DNA of 64,000 bases from Blautia parvula (GTDB lineage Bacteria > Bacillota > Clostridia > Lachnospirales > Lachnospiraceae). A program made the position numbers and the translations under genes. Numbering within the stretch: the stretch's first letter is position 1; each line of letters opens with the position of its first letter. The stretch spans positions 5,988,501 to 6,052,500 of the forward strand of contig NZ_CP084061.1 in the NCBI RefSeq assembly GCF_020215665.1, given 5' to 3'. Below, piece by piece: positions 1 to 8,547 of this stretch. Under the pieces are notes generated by a model, which was not told the DNA's origin, did not search any database, and saw only the letters and a program-made list of their open reading frames with translations.

Positions 1-1
1 C

Positions 2-262
2 ATCCTGCGGCAGCAGGGCAGATGCACCGTAGTGGAACAGGTGCCTGAAGAAGGAGCGGTGGAAGAGATGCAGAGCAACAGTGGATTCACAGATCTGATA
101 CAGGAGCTTCCGAAGGATTTCCGGATGATTTTTGTCCTGTACTATGGGGAGGGTTTCTGTACCAGAGAGATAGCAGAACTTCTCGACATCAGTGAAAATA
201 CAGTAAAAAGCCGTCTGAGAAGAGGACGGATGAAGTTAAGTGATATCTTACAGCATCAATAA
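2..262 (+). CDS. RNA polymerase sigma factor, sigma-70/ECF family, C-terminal fragment
   Basis: The reading frame is open from the left edge of the window, so only the C-terminal part is present. The stretch LPKDFRMIFVLYYGEGFCTREIAELLDISENTVKSRLRRGR, split here only for description, is a sigma region 4 helix-turn-helix: an F-x-V-L-Y-Y-x-E-G core followed by the recognition helix SENTVKSRLRRGR, which contacts the -35 element. The gene ends 12 nt before a DUF4179 gene with a strong Shine-Dalgarno, so the two are almost certainly one sigma/regulator operon. Its subfamily cannot be judged without region 2. Confidence 0.85.
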   Translation: MLRQQGRCTVVEQVPEEGAVEEMQSNSGFTDLIQELPKDFRMIFVLYYGEGFCTREIAELLDISENTVKSRLRRGRMKLSDILQHQ

Positions 263-274
263 AGGAGGCACACT

Positions 275-1426
275 ATGAATTATACAGAAAATGAAATGAA
301 ACAGATCCTGGAACAGGAAGTAGAGATACCGAAAAAAGTGGATGAACGCCTGCAGGACACTTACAGCCGGATCCGCAGCCAGAACAAGACAAGAACCAAC
401 TATGCCAAAAAGTCCTGGCGCATGATCACGGCAGCAGCGGCAGCCGTAGTCCTCACCCTCACCGTAACCGGCGGCACAGCAGCGGCAGCTTACCTTTCCG
501 AGCACACGGATTTCTTCCAGGGCATGTTCGGAAACACCACAAAATCTTCCCAGGAACACACCCAGATCCTTGCGGACCCGGATAAAGAGGACGGCATGAT
601 GGCTGACCTCCCAGGCAAAGAATACGTTCCGGTAGATGAGGAAAAAGCTGACGCCCTCATAGGCGGCAATATAACCGAGGTGAACATCACCAAAGAGATT
701 GGTGATCACACCCTTACCATAGAGAACATTGTCACAGACGGCAACGGCATGCTCATGTCTATGACCCTGGAAAGACAGGGAGGAGTCACTGCACTGTACG
801 CGGATGACGAGACAAACCGCACAAAAGGTGCCTATTTCTCCCAGGAATCCAACTTCTCCTTCTGTTTTGAAGATCAGGAAGGAAACCCTGCCGGTGAATT
901 CATGTATGTAGACACAGAAAAGAGCACACCTGATAAATACTATATTTATGATTACATGATATGGGGCAGTGCAGAAAACACCTCAAACCAGCCCAGACTG
1001 CACATTTACACCTATCCCGTTACCTTCGGCGAGCTTCAGGAGATGAACGAGACAGACCCGGAAAAGAGAAATCAGATAGAAGTGACAGAAGATTACGTGG
1101 ACCTTCCCCAGTGCGAAACCGTCTCCATGCAGTCCCTGTCCCGGGATGATACCTGGATATGTTCCTATTCCCCCATCTCCATGAACATCAACATGTCCGC
1201 TCAGGCCCCCGAAGAAGAGGCCCAGGACCCGTACTGCATCAAATACATTGAACTCAAATACAAAGACGGCACCAGCTACGTCATCTACGATCAGGACGAA
1301 CTCGACAACACAGGCTACATCTGCGGCGTAGACACCGAATTCCGCCTGACCTACAACCGCATCGTAAACCCGGAAGACATCACCCAGATCCTCATCAACG
1401 ACAACGTTTACGATGTAAACGAATAA
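275..1426 (+). CDS. DUF4179 domain protein, probable membrane-anchored anti-sigma partner
   Basis: 383 aa. The start is preceded by AAAGGAGG at good spacing. A charged cytoplasmic N-terminus (about residues 1-45) leads to one hydrophobic alanine/valine-rich segment at about 47-70, and the rest is predicted outside the membrane. Single-span proteins of this DUF4179 type are commonly encoded directly after ECF-like sigma genes in Lachnospiraceae and are thought to act as anti-sigma or stress-sensing partners. Here the gene follows the sigma fragment by 12 nt, which supports that role. The extracellular ligand or signal cannot be read from the sequence. Codon use in the second half is C-ending rich (ATC, AAC, GAC), unlike later genes. 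Confidence 0.7.
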   Translation: MNYTENEMKQILEQEVEIPKKVDERLQDTYSRIRSQNKTRTNYAKKSWRMITAAAAAVVLTLTVTGGTAAAAYLSEHTDFFQGMFGNTTKSSQEHTQILADPDKEDGMMADLPGKEYVPVDEEKADALIGGNITEVNITKEIGDHTLTIENIVTDGNGMLMSMTLERQGGVTALYADDETNRTKGAYFSQESNFSFCFEDQEGNPAGEFMYVDTEKSTPDKYYIYDYMIWGSAENTSNQPRLHIYTYPVTFGELQEMNETDPEKRNQIEVTEDYVDLPQCETVSMQSLSRDDTWICSYSPISMNINMSAQAPEEEAQDPYCIKYIELKYKDGTSYVIYDQDELDNTGYICGVDTEFRLTYNRIVNPEDITQILINDNVYDVNE

Positions 1427-1463
1427 CCAACAACAATTCAAACTAACCAACAGTTTTATTAAA

Positions 1464-1499
1464 AATGAGCTGTCCCCTATTTCCGGGAGACAGCTCATC
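1464..1499 (+). terminator. Hairpin terminator after DUF4179 gene
   Basis: ATGAGCTGTC at 1465-1474 pairs with GACAGCTCAT at 1489-1498, with extra C/G pairs toward the loop. It lies 38 nt after the DUF4179 stop. The trailing T-run is weak, so termination efficiency is uncertain. Confidence 0.6.
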
Positions 1500-1596
1500 T
1501 TAAATTATATAACCTTCCGCCTGCAATATCATTAACAATGCTCTGTGGGTGTAAATTTCAACAGAATAATAAGAAAAATAACCGCTGCCACTGTCA

Positions 1597-1797
1597 GGGG
1601 AAAGAAAGGGCCGGAGGCCGGGATGCCTCTTTCGTCAGGCGAGGTTAAGCGGAGTGAGTCGAAGATCCACCTGCCCCAGACACTTGGTGAGGAAGTCATT
1701 GCTGACGAACCTAGTGACTGGGAGCAGGTTAGCTGAGACGCACGGAGCCTCGAGCAGGACGAAAGAGGCATCCCGGCCTCCGGCCCTTTCTTTCCCC
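1597..1797 (+). repeat. Long palindromic structured element, copy 1
   Basis: Perfect 40-bp inverted arms at 1597-1636 and 1758-1797 enclose 121 nt. Inside, GATCCA (1664-1669) is followed by a five-base stem strand CCTGC (1670-1674), a core CACTTGGTGAGGA (1681-1693) and GACGAACCTAGTG (1704-1716), then the closing strand GCAGG (1724-1728) and TTAGCT. The same order of motifs with a different but still paired stem occurs at 40543-40717 and 41198-41380. It lies between the convergent DUF4179 and aroE genes, so it could also act as a terminator-like barrier. No coding potential was seen. Confidence 0.8.
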
Positions 1798-1811
1798 GTC
1801 CGCTAAGCCAC

Positions 1812-2678
1812 CTATTTCCCCAGCCGTTCTCTGACTACTTCCATCGGCATCTCCCGCCCCGTCCATATCCGAAAGGCCTCCGCCCCCTGATACAACAACA
1901 TGGCATACCCATTAAACCCCTTACATCCCATCTCCTTCGCCATCCGCAGCAGCTTTGTCTCCCATGGATTATAAACAATATCCCCCACAGCCAGCCCCTC
2001 ATGCAGAAAATCCTTTCCCGGCAGAATACAACCATCTTCATCCGGTGCCATCCCCACAGAAGTGGCATTCACAACCAGCACACTATCCTCAAGACTCCTT
2101 TTCAGCCCATCCTTATCCTCATTATCACAGAGACAAATCACACATCCGGTTTCCTTTTCCAGCCGCCCGATCAAGTCTTTCATCCGAGGCAGAAACCTGC
2201 TCGTCATTCTGGCATACACATCAATTTTCCCTGCCCCGTCAAGCGCCGCCTGTGTACAGATAGCCGTGGCGGCGCCTCCGATACCCATAAGTGTTATATT
2301 CTTTCCTCTTACATCGATTTCCTGCTCCCTCACAGCCCGCATAAATCCGATTCCGTCCGTATTATGCCCGACCAGTTTCCCATCCCTGTTCTCCACAGTA
2401 TTCACAGCTCCGATCAGACCTGCAGCGGGGGACAAGTCATCCAGATAGTCCAATATCTTATTTTTATTGGGCATAGTCAGATTAAATCCCTTTACACCCA
2501 GTGCGCGCAGTCCTTTTACGGCGTCTTTTAAAGTTCCTTCATTTACATCGAAACAAAGATAAACGAAATCAAGCCCCAGAGCCTGAAAGCCTGTATTATG
2601 CATCATAGGTGAAATACTGTGTTTCACCGGGCTTCCAAGCAGTCCGGTAAGCTGTGTTTGTCCCGTAATTGGTATCAT
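1812..2678 (-). CDS. aroE: Shikimate dehydrogenase
   Basis: 288 aa, the usual AroE length. It reduces 3-dehydroshikimate to shikimate with NADPH in the cytoplasm. The N-terminal substrate domain shows GSPVKHSISPMMHN (about 15-28), the catalytic Lys72 in NLTMPNK and Asp108 in the HNTDG motif. The nucleotide-binding loop GIGGAATA follows at about 132-139. RBS AAAGGA precedes the ATG. It is transcribed away from aroD (start 3078), the enzyme for the preceding step, and the 399-nt gap between them holds structured DNA. Confidence 0.95.
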   Translation of the reverse strand: MIPITGQTQLTGLLGSPVKHSISPMMHNTGFQALGLDFVYLCFDVNEGTLKDAVKGLRALGVKGFNLTMPNKNKILDYLDDLSPAAGLIGAVNTVENRDGKLVGHNTDGIGFMRAVREQEIDVRGKNITLMGIGGAATAICTQAALDGAGKIDVYARMTSRFLPRMKDLIGRLEKETGCVICLCDNEDKDGLKRSLEDSVLVVNATSVGMAPDEDGCILPGKDFLHEGLAVGDIVYNPWETKLLRMAKEMGCKGFNGYAMLLYQGAEAFRIWTGREMPMEVVRERLGK

Positions 2679-3077
2679 GATTTTTCATCCTTTCTGAAAC
2701 CTGGCGGCCATCTTTCTGTTACATGAATCTTAACAGTCTTCTGCCTGTCACATGAATCCATGCAGTCCGCCGCCTTTTTTCGCAGGCCGCCACCCGTAAC
2801 GATTCAATAAAACCGAACCATAACCTGCACCTGCATTAATTTAAAGTGTAAAAGGAAACTTTCGTGGTGTCAAGAGAAAAAGTGTGTTATAATAGCGGCA
2901 GTAATTTATCAGTTACTGTTCACACACCACTGTCCCGCCGGGTGTTTTCAGACCAAAAGCATGAAAATCCCGAGGCAGCCAGCGTGATATGGAGCAGAAT
3001 GCTTCATATCCGTGCATCACGAAGCGTGTTGCTGGGCACGCAGTGAACAGTAACATTTACCAGGAGGAAAAAGGAAC
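2679..3077. other. Intergenic region between aroE and aroD with inverted repeat element
   Basis: No gene is seen. A TATAAT box lies at 2888-2893, reading toward aroD. GTTACTGTTCAC (2912-2923) and its exact reverse complement GTGAACAGTAAC (3043-3054) bracket about 120 nt. Inside, 3012-3035 holds a 24-nt hairpin motif (GTGCATCACGAAGCGTGTTG and four more bases) that recurs in covaried form at 58543-58566. GGCGGC (2702-2707) and GCCGCC near 2770 plus a T-run form another weak hairpin on the plus strand. Confidence 0.5.
2912..3054 (+). repeat. Inverted-repeat-bounded element in aroD leader
   Basis: 12-bp perfect terminal inverted repeats (GTTACTGTTCAC / GTGAACAGTAAC) bound 143 nt located between a -10 box and the aroD RBS. 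It would therefore be transcribed as part of the aroD 5' leader. It holds a short hairpin CACG-AAG-CGTG (3018-3028). It could be a small mobile relic or a leader structure; the sequence alone does not decide. Confidence 0.45.
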
Positions 3078-3839
3078 ATGAAAACCGTAGAGATAAAAGG
3101 CATAAAGATCGGGGAGGGAATTCCGAAAATATGTATTCCCCTCACAGGAAAAACAAGAGAAGAAATCATAAAAGAAGTAGAAACAGTGAAAAACATGGAA
3201 CCGGATTTCGTCGAATGGCGCGCAGATTGTTATGAGGAGGGAAAGAACGGCGAAAATAGTTTGGAAATGTTGAAAACCATTCACTGCGTTTTAGACAAGA
3301 TTCCCCTTCTTTTTACCTTCAGAACCGACAAAGAAGGAGGCAGTCAGTCCATTACCTGTGAGGATTATGTAAATCTTCTGGAAAATGCCGCCAAAACCGG
3401 CTTTGTGGACCTGATTGACGTGGAAGCTTTTTTTGATACGGACAGGACAGAATCTCTGATGAAAAGATTGAAAGAATGCGGCGTTTATGTGGCTGCTTCC
3501 AACCATCATTTTGACAGGACACCTTCTATAGAAGAGATGGTAAAACGGATGGAGACCATGGACCATTTCGGGGCAGATATTCTGAAACTGGCTGTTATGC
3601 CAAAAAGTGACGAGGACCTCATGTCTCTTTTGACAGCAACCGTCATGATGAAGCGCAGAACAGAGAAACCGGTCATCACTATGTCCATGGGAAAAACAGG
3701 AGTTTTGAGCCGTCTTTGCGGAGAGGCGTCAGGCTCAGCCGTCACATTTGCGGCGGGCATCAAGGCCTCTGCACCGGGCCAGATCCCGGCGGAAAGGATG
3801 CGCAGAACCCTGCAGCTTCTCCATGAAAGCTTTACATAA
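3078..3839 (+). CDS. aroD: 3-dehydroquinate dehydratase, type I
   Basis: 253 aa, matching class I dehydroquinases, which form a Schiff base with substrate and dehydrate 3-dehydroquinate to 3-dehydroshikimate. EWRAD at 46-50 is the substrate-binding strand. Catalytic His143 sits in SNHHFDRTP and the Schiff-base Lys170 in ADILKLAVMP, the positions known for the E. coli enzyme. A strong AGGAGG lies upstream. The gene stands alone, divergent from aroE; both belong to the shikimate pathway, as does aroF at 50.2 kb. Confidence 0.95.
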   Translation: MKTVEIKGIKIGEGIPKICIPLTGKTREEIIKEVETVKNMEPDFVEWRADCYEEGKNGENSLEMLKTIHCVLDKIPLLFTFRTDKEGGSQSITCEDYVNLLENAAKTGFVDLIDVEAFFDTDRTESLMKRLKECGVYVAASNHHFDRTPSIEEMVKRMETMDHFGADILKLAVMPKSDEDLMSLLTATVMMKRRTEKPVITMSMGKTGVLSRLCGEASGSAVTFAAGIKASAPGQIPAERMRRTLQLLHESFT

Positions 3840-3875
3840 AGAGGATAACATAACAAGAAAAAACGGGACCAAAAC

Positions 3876-3941
3876 TGTCGAAAAGATTTTTGATTCGTCC
3901 AAGCGGTTTTGACAAAATAAACACCCCCTATCACCTATAAT
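3876..3941 (+). promoter_or_regulatory. spoIIG promoter with Spo0A box and long -35/-10 spacer
   Basis: TTGACA at 3909-3914 and TATAAT at 3936-3941 are both perfect sigma-A hexamers but are 21 bp apart. The spoIIG promoter of Bacillus subtilis has the same kind of over-long spacer and needs Spo0A~P. A perfect 0A box, TGTCGAA, lies at 3876-3882, and the -35 itself sits in TTTTGACAAAA, a second 0A-like site. Position directly before spoIIGA supports the call. Confidence 0.8.
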
Positions 3942-4037
3942 GAACATTACTTATTCCAGATAAGTATGCAGCAGAAAACGCACTTAGCGGATTTTCTGCT
4001 GACATGAATGAGTCATACAAGGTTTAGGGGGTGTTTT

Positions 4038-4904
4038 GTGTACTACGAATTTTACATTGACGTTTTTTTCGTAGTCAATCTGGTAATGGATTTTTTGCTG
4101 CTGCGTCTGGTGAACCGAGTGCTGAAGGGGACTGCCACTCCTCTTCGTTCTCTGGCAGGTGCAGTGCTGGGAGCTGCCGGTATCTGTGTGATCACACTGC
4201 TGCCTTTATCGTCCCCCTACATAAGGGTATTGCTTTCACACGGCGTTCTGGGCATCCTCATGGTGTGGGTGGGCTGCTGCTGCAGGTCATGGAGAAAACT
4301 GTTTACAGGGATTTTACTGCTGTACGGTTTTTCCTTTCTCACAGGAGGCATACTTACGGCTCTGCCGGGTGGCACAAAGGAAGGCTTACTTACGTTTTGT
4401 TTCATCACCACAGCCACTTACTGGATTCTCATCTTAGGAATGCGACTCTTGGAATACTTAAAAGGAAAAAGCTCCGCCATTTGCGAAGTTATCATTCGCG
4501 TGGGCGGCAAATCAGTGAAAGTCAAAGGACTGTATGATACTGGCAACAGGCTGCGTGACACACTCACCAGAAAACCGGTGAGCGTTGTGGAATACGGGAG
4601 GTTTGAGGAGCTTCTTGGCGAGGACCAAAAGGCTTCTTTTGAGAGACTTCTAAGCGGAACCGGGAGTACGGAGGACATCTGTGCCCAATCGGTGCTTAAG
4701 TTTCATCCTCATTATATTTCCTATCGCAGCGTGGGGCAGGATAATGGACTAATGCTTGCCGTCACTGTAGATGAACTATATGTATCAGCAGGAGAAGAAG
4801 GCAGTGTGGTAAAACATGCAGTTTTAGGGCTTGCAGGGAACCAGCTTTCCACTGCCGGAAACTTTCAGATAATCGTCAATCCGTGCATTGTGAACGCAGA
4901 ATAG
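4038..4904 (+). CDS. spoIIGA: Sigma-E processing peptidase SpoIIGA
   Basis: 288 aa from a GTG start at 4038 (VYYEFYIDVFF, the family's typical beginning), with GGGGG Shine-Dalgarno a few bases upstream; an ATG at 4008 would add ten atypical residues. Five hydrophobic spans fill the first half (about residues 5-145). The cytoplasmic second half has the aspartic-protease-like YDTGNRLRD motif, with Asp-Thr-Gly as the catalytic triplet. The protein sits in the septal membrane and removes the pro-sequence of SigE after a signal from the forespore. The substrate gene sigE follows by 77 nt. Confidence 0.95.
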   Translation: MYYEFYIDVFFVVNLVMDFLLLRLVNRVLKGTATPLRSLAGAVLGAAGICVITLLPLSSPYIRVLLSHGVLGILMVWVGCCCRSWRKLFTGILLLYGFSFLTGGILTALPGGTKEGLLTFCFITTATYWILILGMRLLEYLKGKSSAICEVIIRVGGKSVKVKGLYDTGNRLRDTLTRKPVSVVEYGRFEELLGEDQKASFERLLSGTGSTEDICAQSVLKFHPHYISYRSVGQDNGLMLAVTVDELYVSAGEEGSVVKHAVLGLAGNQLSTAGNFQIIVNPCIVNAE

Positions 4905-4981
4905 AATGGTATTCTGCATTTCCGGGCACACAGCAGAGCAAAAGTCAGGATTTGCTTTGACAGTTTTAGGGAGGAGCATAA

Positions 4982-5722
4982 ATGAATATGGAAGCAGCAG
5001 CAGAGAGAAAAGTACAGATGCCTGTTTTTTCGGGGTTTTCCAATATTATATTCAGAAGAGGGGAAGAAATTCATTATATCGGAGGAGCAGAGGTCCTTCC
5101 GGCGCCTTTGGACGCAGAAGCAGAGGCGGAAATGATAGGAAAATTACAGACAGAGGACAATGCAGATGCAAAATCACGTCTGATCGAACATAACCTGCGC
5201 CTGGTCGTTTACATTGCCAAGAAATTTGACAACACCGGAGTGGGGGTGGAGGATTTGATCTCCATTGGAACCATTGGCCTGATCAAAGCCATCAATACAT
5301 TCAACCCTACAAAGAAGATCAAGCTGGCAACCTACGCATCCAGATGTATTGAAAATGAGATTCTTATGTATCTCAGGCGCAACAGCAAGACTAAGATGGA
5401 GGTTTCCATTGACGAGCCGCTGAACGTGGACTGGGATGGAAATGAACTGCTTTTATCCGATATTCTGGGGACGGATGAGGATGTGATCTATAGGGGAATC
5501 GAAAGTGAAGTGGAGCGGTCCCTTCTGGGGAAGGCGATCGGCAAGCTGACCAAAAGGGAACAGACCATTGTGCGGCTGCGGTTCGGCATCAATATGCCGG
5601 ATGGCAGGGAAAAGACACAGAAGGAAGTCGCTGACCTTCTTGGAATCTCCCAGTCCTACATATCCAGGCTGGAAAAGCGGATCATGAAGAGACTGAAAAA
5701 AGAGATTGTAAGATACGAATAA
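4982..5722 (+). CDS. sigE: Sporulation sigma factor SigE (pro-sigma-E)
   Basis: 246 aa. An N-terminal pro-sequence (about the first 25-30 residues, including [20 protein letters not shown]) precedes the sigma core, as in pro-sigma-E that SpoIIGA cleaves. Region 2 shows [34 protein letters not shown] in continuous form, and region 4 ends in [21 protein letters not shown]. It directs early mother-cell transcription. RBS GGGAGGAG lies before the ATG. In most Clostridia sigG follows directly; here an accessory ATPase gene follows and sigG is 13 kb away on the other strand. Confidence 0.95.
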   Translation: MNMEAAAERKVQMPVFSGFSNIIFRRGEEIHYIGGAEVLPAPLDAEAEAEMIGKLQTEDNADAKSRLIEHNLRLVVYIAKKFDNTGVGVEDLISIGTIGLIKAINTFNPTKKIKLATYASRCIENEILMYLRRNSKTKMEVSIDEPLNVDWDGNELLLSDILGTDEDVIYRGIESEVERSLLGKAIGKLTKREQTIVRLRFGINMPDGREKTQKEVADLLGISQSYISRLEKRIMKRLKKEIVRYE

Positions 5723-5805
5723 CACATTACCGGGTTGACTGGGGAACCTCATTAAGGCTATACTTACTAGTGACAACACGAAGAGTTGATAATGAGGTGA
5801 TGAGG

Positions 5806-7473
5806 ATGCAGAAGGCTCTGCCAATCGGAAATGACCAGTTTCGTATAGTAAGAGAAAAAGATTATTATTATATTGACAAAACACTTCTTATAAAAGAATT
5901 TTTAGAGCTGAGGGATACGGCTTCCCTGATCACAAGACCGAGAAGATTCGGGAAAACACTAAATATGACCATGCTCCGGGAATTTTTTGATATCACAAGA
6001 GACAGCAGAGAGATTTTTAAGGGGCTTGCCATTATGGATACAAAATACGCATCCCTTATAAATACGAAACCTGTCATTTATTTTTCCTTTAAAGACTGTA
6101 GCGGTAAGACACAGGATGAGCTGAAGGTGCGTCTCTCGAAGGAAATCCTAAAAGAATATCAGAGGTATGCAGTCATTTTTGAAAGCGGCAGCCAGGATAA
6201 AAGAGATGTGTACGTAAGGATATTCTACAACAATCTTGAAAAACTAATTTCATGTTCCATGTCATTTGCAGAGTTGTCTGCCTATGTGGAAGAACTTATC
6301 AGGGTGGTACATGATCATTATGGAGCTGCTCCGATTTTGCTGATCGATGAATATGACCAGCCGGTTTTATCCAGCTATGAAAATGGATACAGAAAGGAAC
6401 TGGGAGATTTCTTTTCCAGCTTTTACGGGTCTGCCCTGAAGGGAAATGAGTACATGGACCAGGCGCTGCTTACAGGAATCCAGAGAGTGGCAAAAGAGAG
6501 TATATTTTCCAAACTGAATAATATCAGCATCTATACAGTGATAGATGAATGTTATTCTGACAAATTCGGCATCACAAAAAGAGAGGCAGAAAAACTGCTC
6601 TGTGATTTTGGCATGGAACTGTCTGCAGTGGTGAAAGAAAAGTATGATGGATATCGGTTTGGGAGATATGACATTTATAATCCGTGGTCCCTGTTATGCT
6701 ATATCAGGAAGGGCAGGGCTGAGAATTTCTGGGTGAATACCTCCACCAATTATCTGGTAAAAGAGGCTGTGAAAAAGGCAGATGAACGGTTTCGCAGGGA
6801 ATTTGATGAGCTGATCGAAAAGAAAACCGTACGGGTTGGAATTAATTTGGAGACTTCATTTATAGAACTGCAGGATAATTACAGTCTGTGGGGCCTGTTG
6901 GTAAACGCAGGATATGTGACCGTGGAGGATGTGGAGGACGAAAGTTTTATGAAAGTCCGCATTCCGAATGAGGAGGTGTGCGCTGAGTTTCGTAAAATCC
7001 TGGCGGAGCAGGCGAATATTTCCGATATGGACCTGCAGGGAATGTTCCGCTGCCTGCTGGAAAAAGATATGGAGGGATTCCTGAAAATTTATCGGGATAT
7101 TGTCATATCCTGTACCAGCTATTTTGATGCCAGGGAGAATGCCTATCATATGCTGTTTCTGGGAATGTGTATCAGTGTAAGAGGAATCTACGAGGTGAGC
7201 AGTAATCTGGAACAGGGGCATGGACGCAGTGATATTACGCTGAAGGCTCTGGAACCGGGACGTCCGCATATCATTTTGGAATTTAAGCAGGGAAGTGATG
7301 TGGAGACACTGAAAAAATCTGCATTGAAACAAATACTAAAAAAGCAGTATTACAGCGGTCTGACAGGAGAAGTCCTGTGTGTAGGCATTGCACATGACAA
7401 AAAGCAGTGTGCGCTTACGTGGGAATCTATAACTGTCACGGGCAGCGGGCAGGCCGTGAGGGAAAATATTTAG
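5806..7473 (+). CDS. AAA-ATPase-like protein with C-terminal PD-(D/E)XK nuclease-like domain
   Basis: 555 aa from ATG 5806 with GAGGTG upstream; GTG 5770 would add 12 residues. The N-terminal block LPIGNDQFRIVREKDYYYIDKT is typical of the AAA-ATPase_like family. A Walker A variant RPRRFGKT lies near residue 46 and Walker B PILLIDEYDQPV near 180. The C-terminus carries GHGRSDI...IILEFKQ, the acid-x-K core of the PDDEXK_9 nuclease fold. These proteins occur in many copies in gut Firmicutes and Bacteroidetes and are often strain-variable; their function is unknown, with mobile-element or defence roles suggested. It sits exactly where sigG would be expected after sigE. Confidence 0.8.
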   Translation: MQKALPIGNDQFRIVREKDYYYIDKTLLIKEFLELRDTASLITRPRRFGKTLNMTMLREFFDITRDSREIFKGLAIMDTKYASLINTKPVIYFSFKDCSGKTQDELKVRLSKEILKEYQRYAVIFESGSQDKRDVYVRIFYNNLEKLISCSMSFAELSAYVEELIRVVHDHYGAAPILLIDEYDQPVLSSYENGYRKELGDFFSSFYGSALKGNEYMDQALLTGIQRVAKESIFSKLNNISIYTVIDECYSDKFGITKREAEKLLCDFGMELSAVVKEKYDGYRFGRYDIYNPWSLLCYIRKGRAENFWVNTSTNYLVKEAVKKADERFRREFDELIEKKTVRVGINLETSFIELQDNYSLWGLLVNAGYVTVEDVEDESFMKVRIPNEEVCAEFRKILAEQANISDMDLQGMFRCLLEKDMEGFLKIYRDIVISCTSYFDARENAYHMLFLGMCISVRGIYEVSSNLEQGHGRSDITLKALEPGRPHIILEFKQGSDVETLKKSALKQILKKQYYSGLTGEVLCVGIAHDKKQCALTWESITVTGSGQAVRENI

Positions 7474-7491
7474 GGGATAAATTTTAAAATA

Positions 7492-7567
7492 TAAAACAGC
7501 CGTCTGGTAACACGGGGAGACATATCCAATGGGATCTGCAGCTTCCGGTTATGGGACGGCTGTTTTA
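7492..7567. terminator. Bidirectional hairpin between AAA-ATPase and IclR genes
   Basis: TAAAACAGCCGTC (7492-7504) and GACGGCTGTTTTA (7555-7567) form a 13-bp stem around a 50-nt loop. A/T runs flank both sides, and it lies between the convergent genes ending at 7473 and 7650. Confidence 0.65.
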
Positions 7568-7649
7568 TTTGCGTTCATTTTTAATGCGTTTTTCTGCAAT
7601 CATATATACTGCTGTTCATCAAAATCATATATTTAACGATTCTGCTGAA

Positions 7650-8405
7650 TTACATATTCTGCTGTATCTCCTGTTTTTCTTTCAAAATGATCTCTGCGAG
7701 CTGGGCAATCCGTTCATCGGACATTCTGGCAGCAGGGGCGGAGATGGAAAAGGCGTAGCGGGCATGTCCTTTATAATCAGGGAGACTCACCGCGATACAG
7801 CGCACGCCAAGCTCATTTTCCTCATCGTCCAGAGCATAGCCTTTTTTTCTTACTTCCTCTATTTTTTCCTGAAAACGGGAATACTCCGTAATTGTATGAG
7901 GGGTCAGGCGCTCAATACTGCTTGCATCCCAGAAACGGCGTATCTGTTCCTCGTCCATATCAGCAGCCATGGCTTTTCCAACACCGGAGCAGTAAAGGGG
8001 AATTCGGTTGCCTACCTTGGATACCATGCGGACAGAATTCTGGTAGGATTCTTCTTTATAGATATATACAGCTTCCGCGCCGTCAAGCTGGACAAAATGC
8101 ACGGTTTCCCCTGTCTTTTCGGAGAGCTTTTTCAGATGAGGGCGCACAACCTCCAAAATGTCCATACGGCTTAACAGACGGTTGGAGAGGCTTAATAATT
8201 TCAGGGACAAGTCATATTTCTGTGTGTCCGTATCCTGTTTTACATATCCCATATAGATAAGGGAGCAGAGCAGACGGTGCACTGTGCTTTTGTTGAGCGC
8301 AAGCTGCCGGCTTAAGTCTGCCAGCGCAATGGGGCCGTCAGATGCCAGGGTTTCCAGGACGAGAAACAGCCTGTCAGCCACCTGGATGGGATTCTTTTCT
8401 TCCAT
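7650..8405 (-). CDS. IclR-family transcriptional regulator, KdgR-like
   Basis: 251 aa from ATG 8405 (MEEKNPIQVADR), with GCAGGA upstream; a further in-frame ATG at 8435 has no clear RBS. The winged helix-turn-helix is at about 25-75 (IALADLSRQLALNKSTVHRLL), followed by the IclR effector domain with GETVHFVQLDGAEAVYIYKEE and a C-terminal DEENELGVRCIAVSL segment. It is divergent from eda-kdgK, and a palindrome with GAAAC-N3-GTTTC half-sites lies between them. It is therefore likely a repressor responding to 2-keto-3-deoxygluconate or a similar sugar acid; the ligand is inferred. Confidence 0.85.
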   Translation of the reverse strand: MEEKNPIQVADRLFLVLETLASDGPIALADLSRQLALNKSTVHRLLCSLIYMGYVKQDTDTQKYDLSLKLLSLSNRLLSRMDILEVVRPHLKKLSEKTGETVHFVQLDGAEAVYIYKEESYQNSVRMVSKVGNRIPLYCSGVGKAMAADMDEEQIRRFWDASSIERLTPHTITEYSRFQEKIEEVRKKGYALDDEENELGVRCIAVSLPDYKGHARYAFSISAPAARMSDERIAQLAEIILKEKQEIQQNM

Positions 8406-8505
8406 AATATATTCCTGCCTTTGGTTATTTTTCACGAATAGGCTTTGGCGTTATTGTAACACTTTCCCATTCAGGAAACAACCGGAATTTTTTTTCATTT
8501 TACTC

Positions 8506-8533
8506 TTGACAATCTGAGCGAGAAGAGTATAAT
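8506..8533 (+). promoter_or_regulatory. Sigma-A promoter of eda operon
   Basis: TTGACA at 8506-8511 and TATAAT at 8528-8533 with a 16-bp spacer, reading toward eda. Confidence 0.75.
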
Positions 8534-8547
8534 TCAAGATAAAGATA

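Noticed and set aside
2001-2531. Long plus-strand ORF opposite aroE
   Set aside because: It is the antisense frame of aroE, rich in His/Pro/Ser with no RBS; aroE has all its motifs.
2864-3046. Possible aroD leader peptide, 60 codons
   Set aside because: No RBS, no enrichment for aromatic codons, and it runs through the inverted-repeat element.
7551-8174. 207-codon plus-strand ORF opposite the IclR gene
   Set aside because: A shadow frame with no RBS and no family; the IclR protein on the minus strand is clear.
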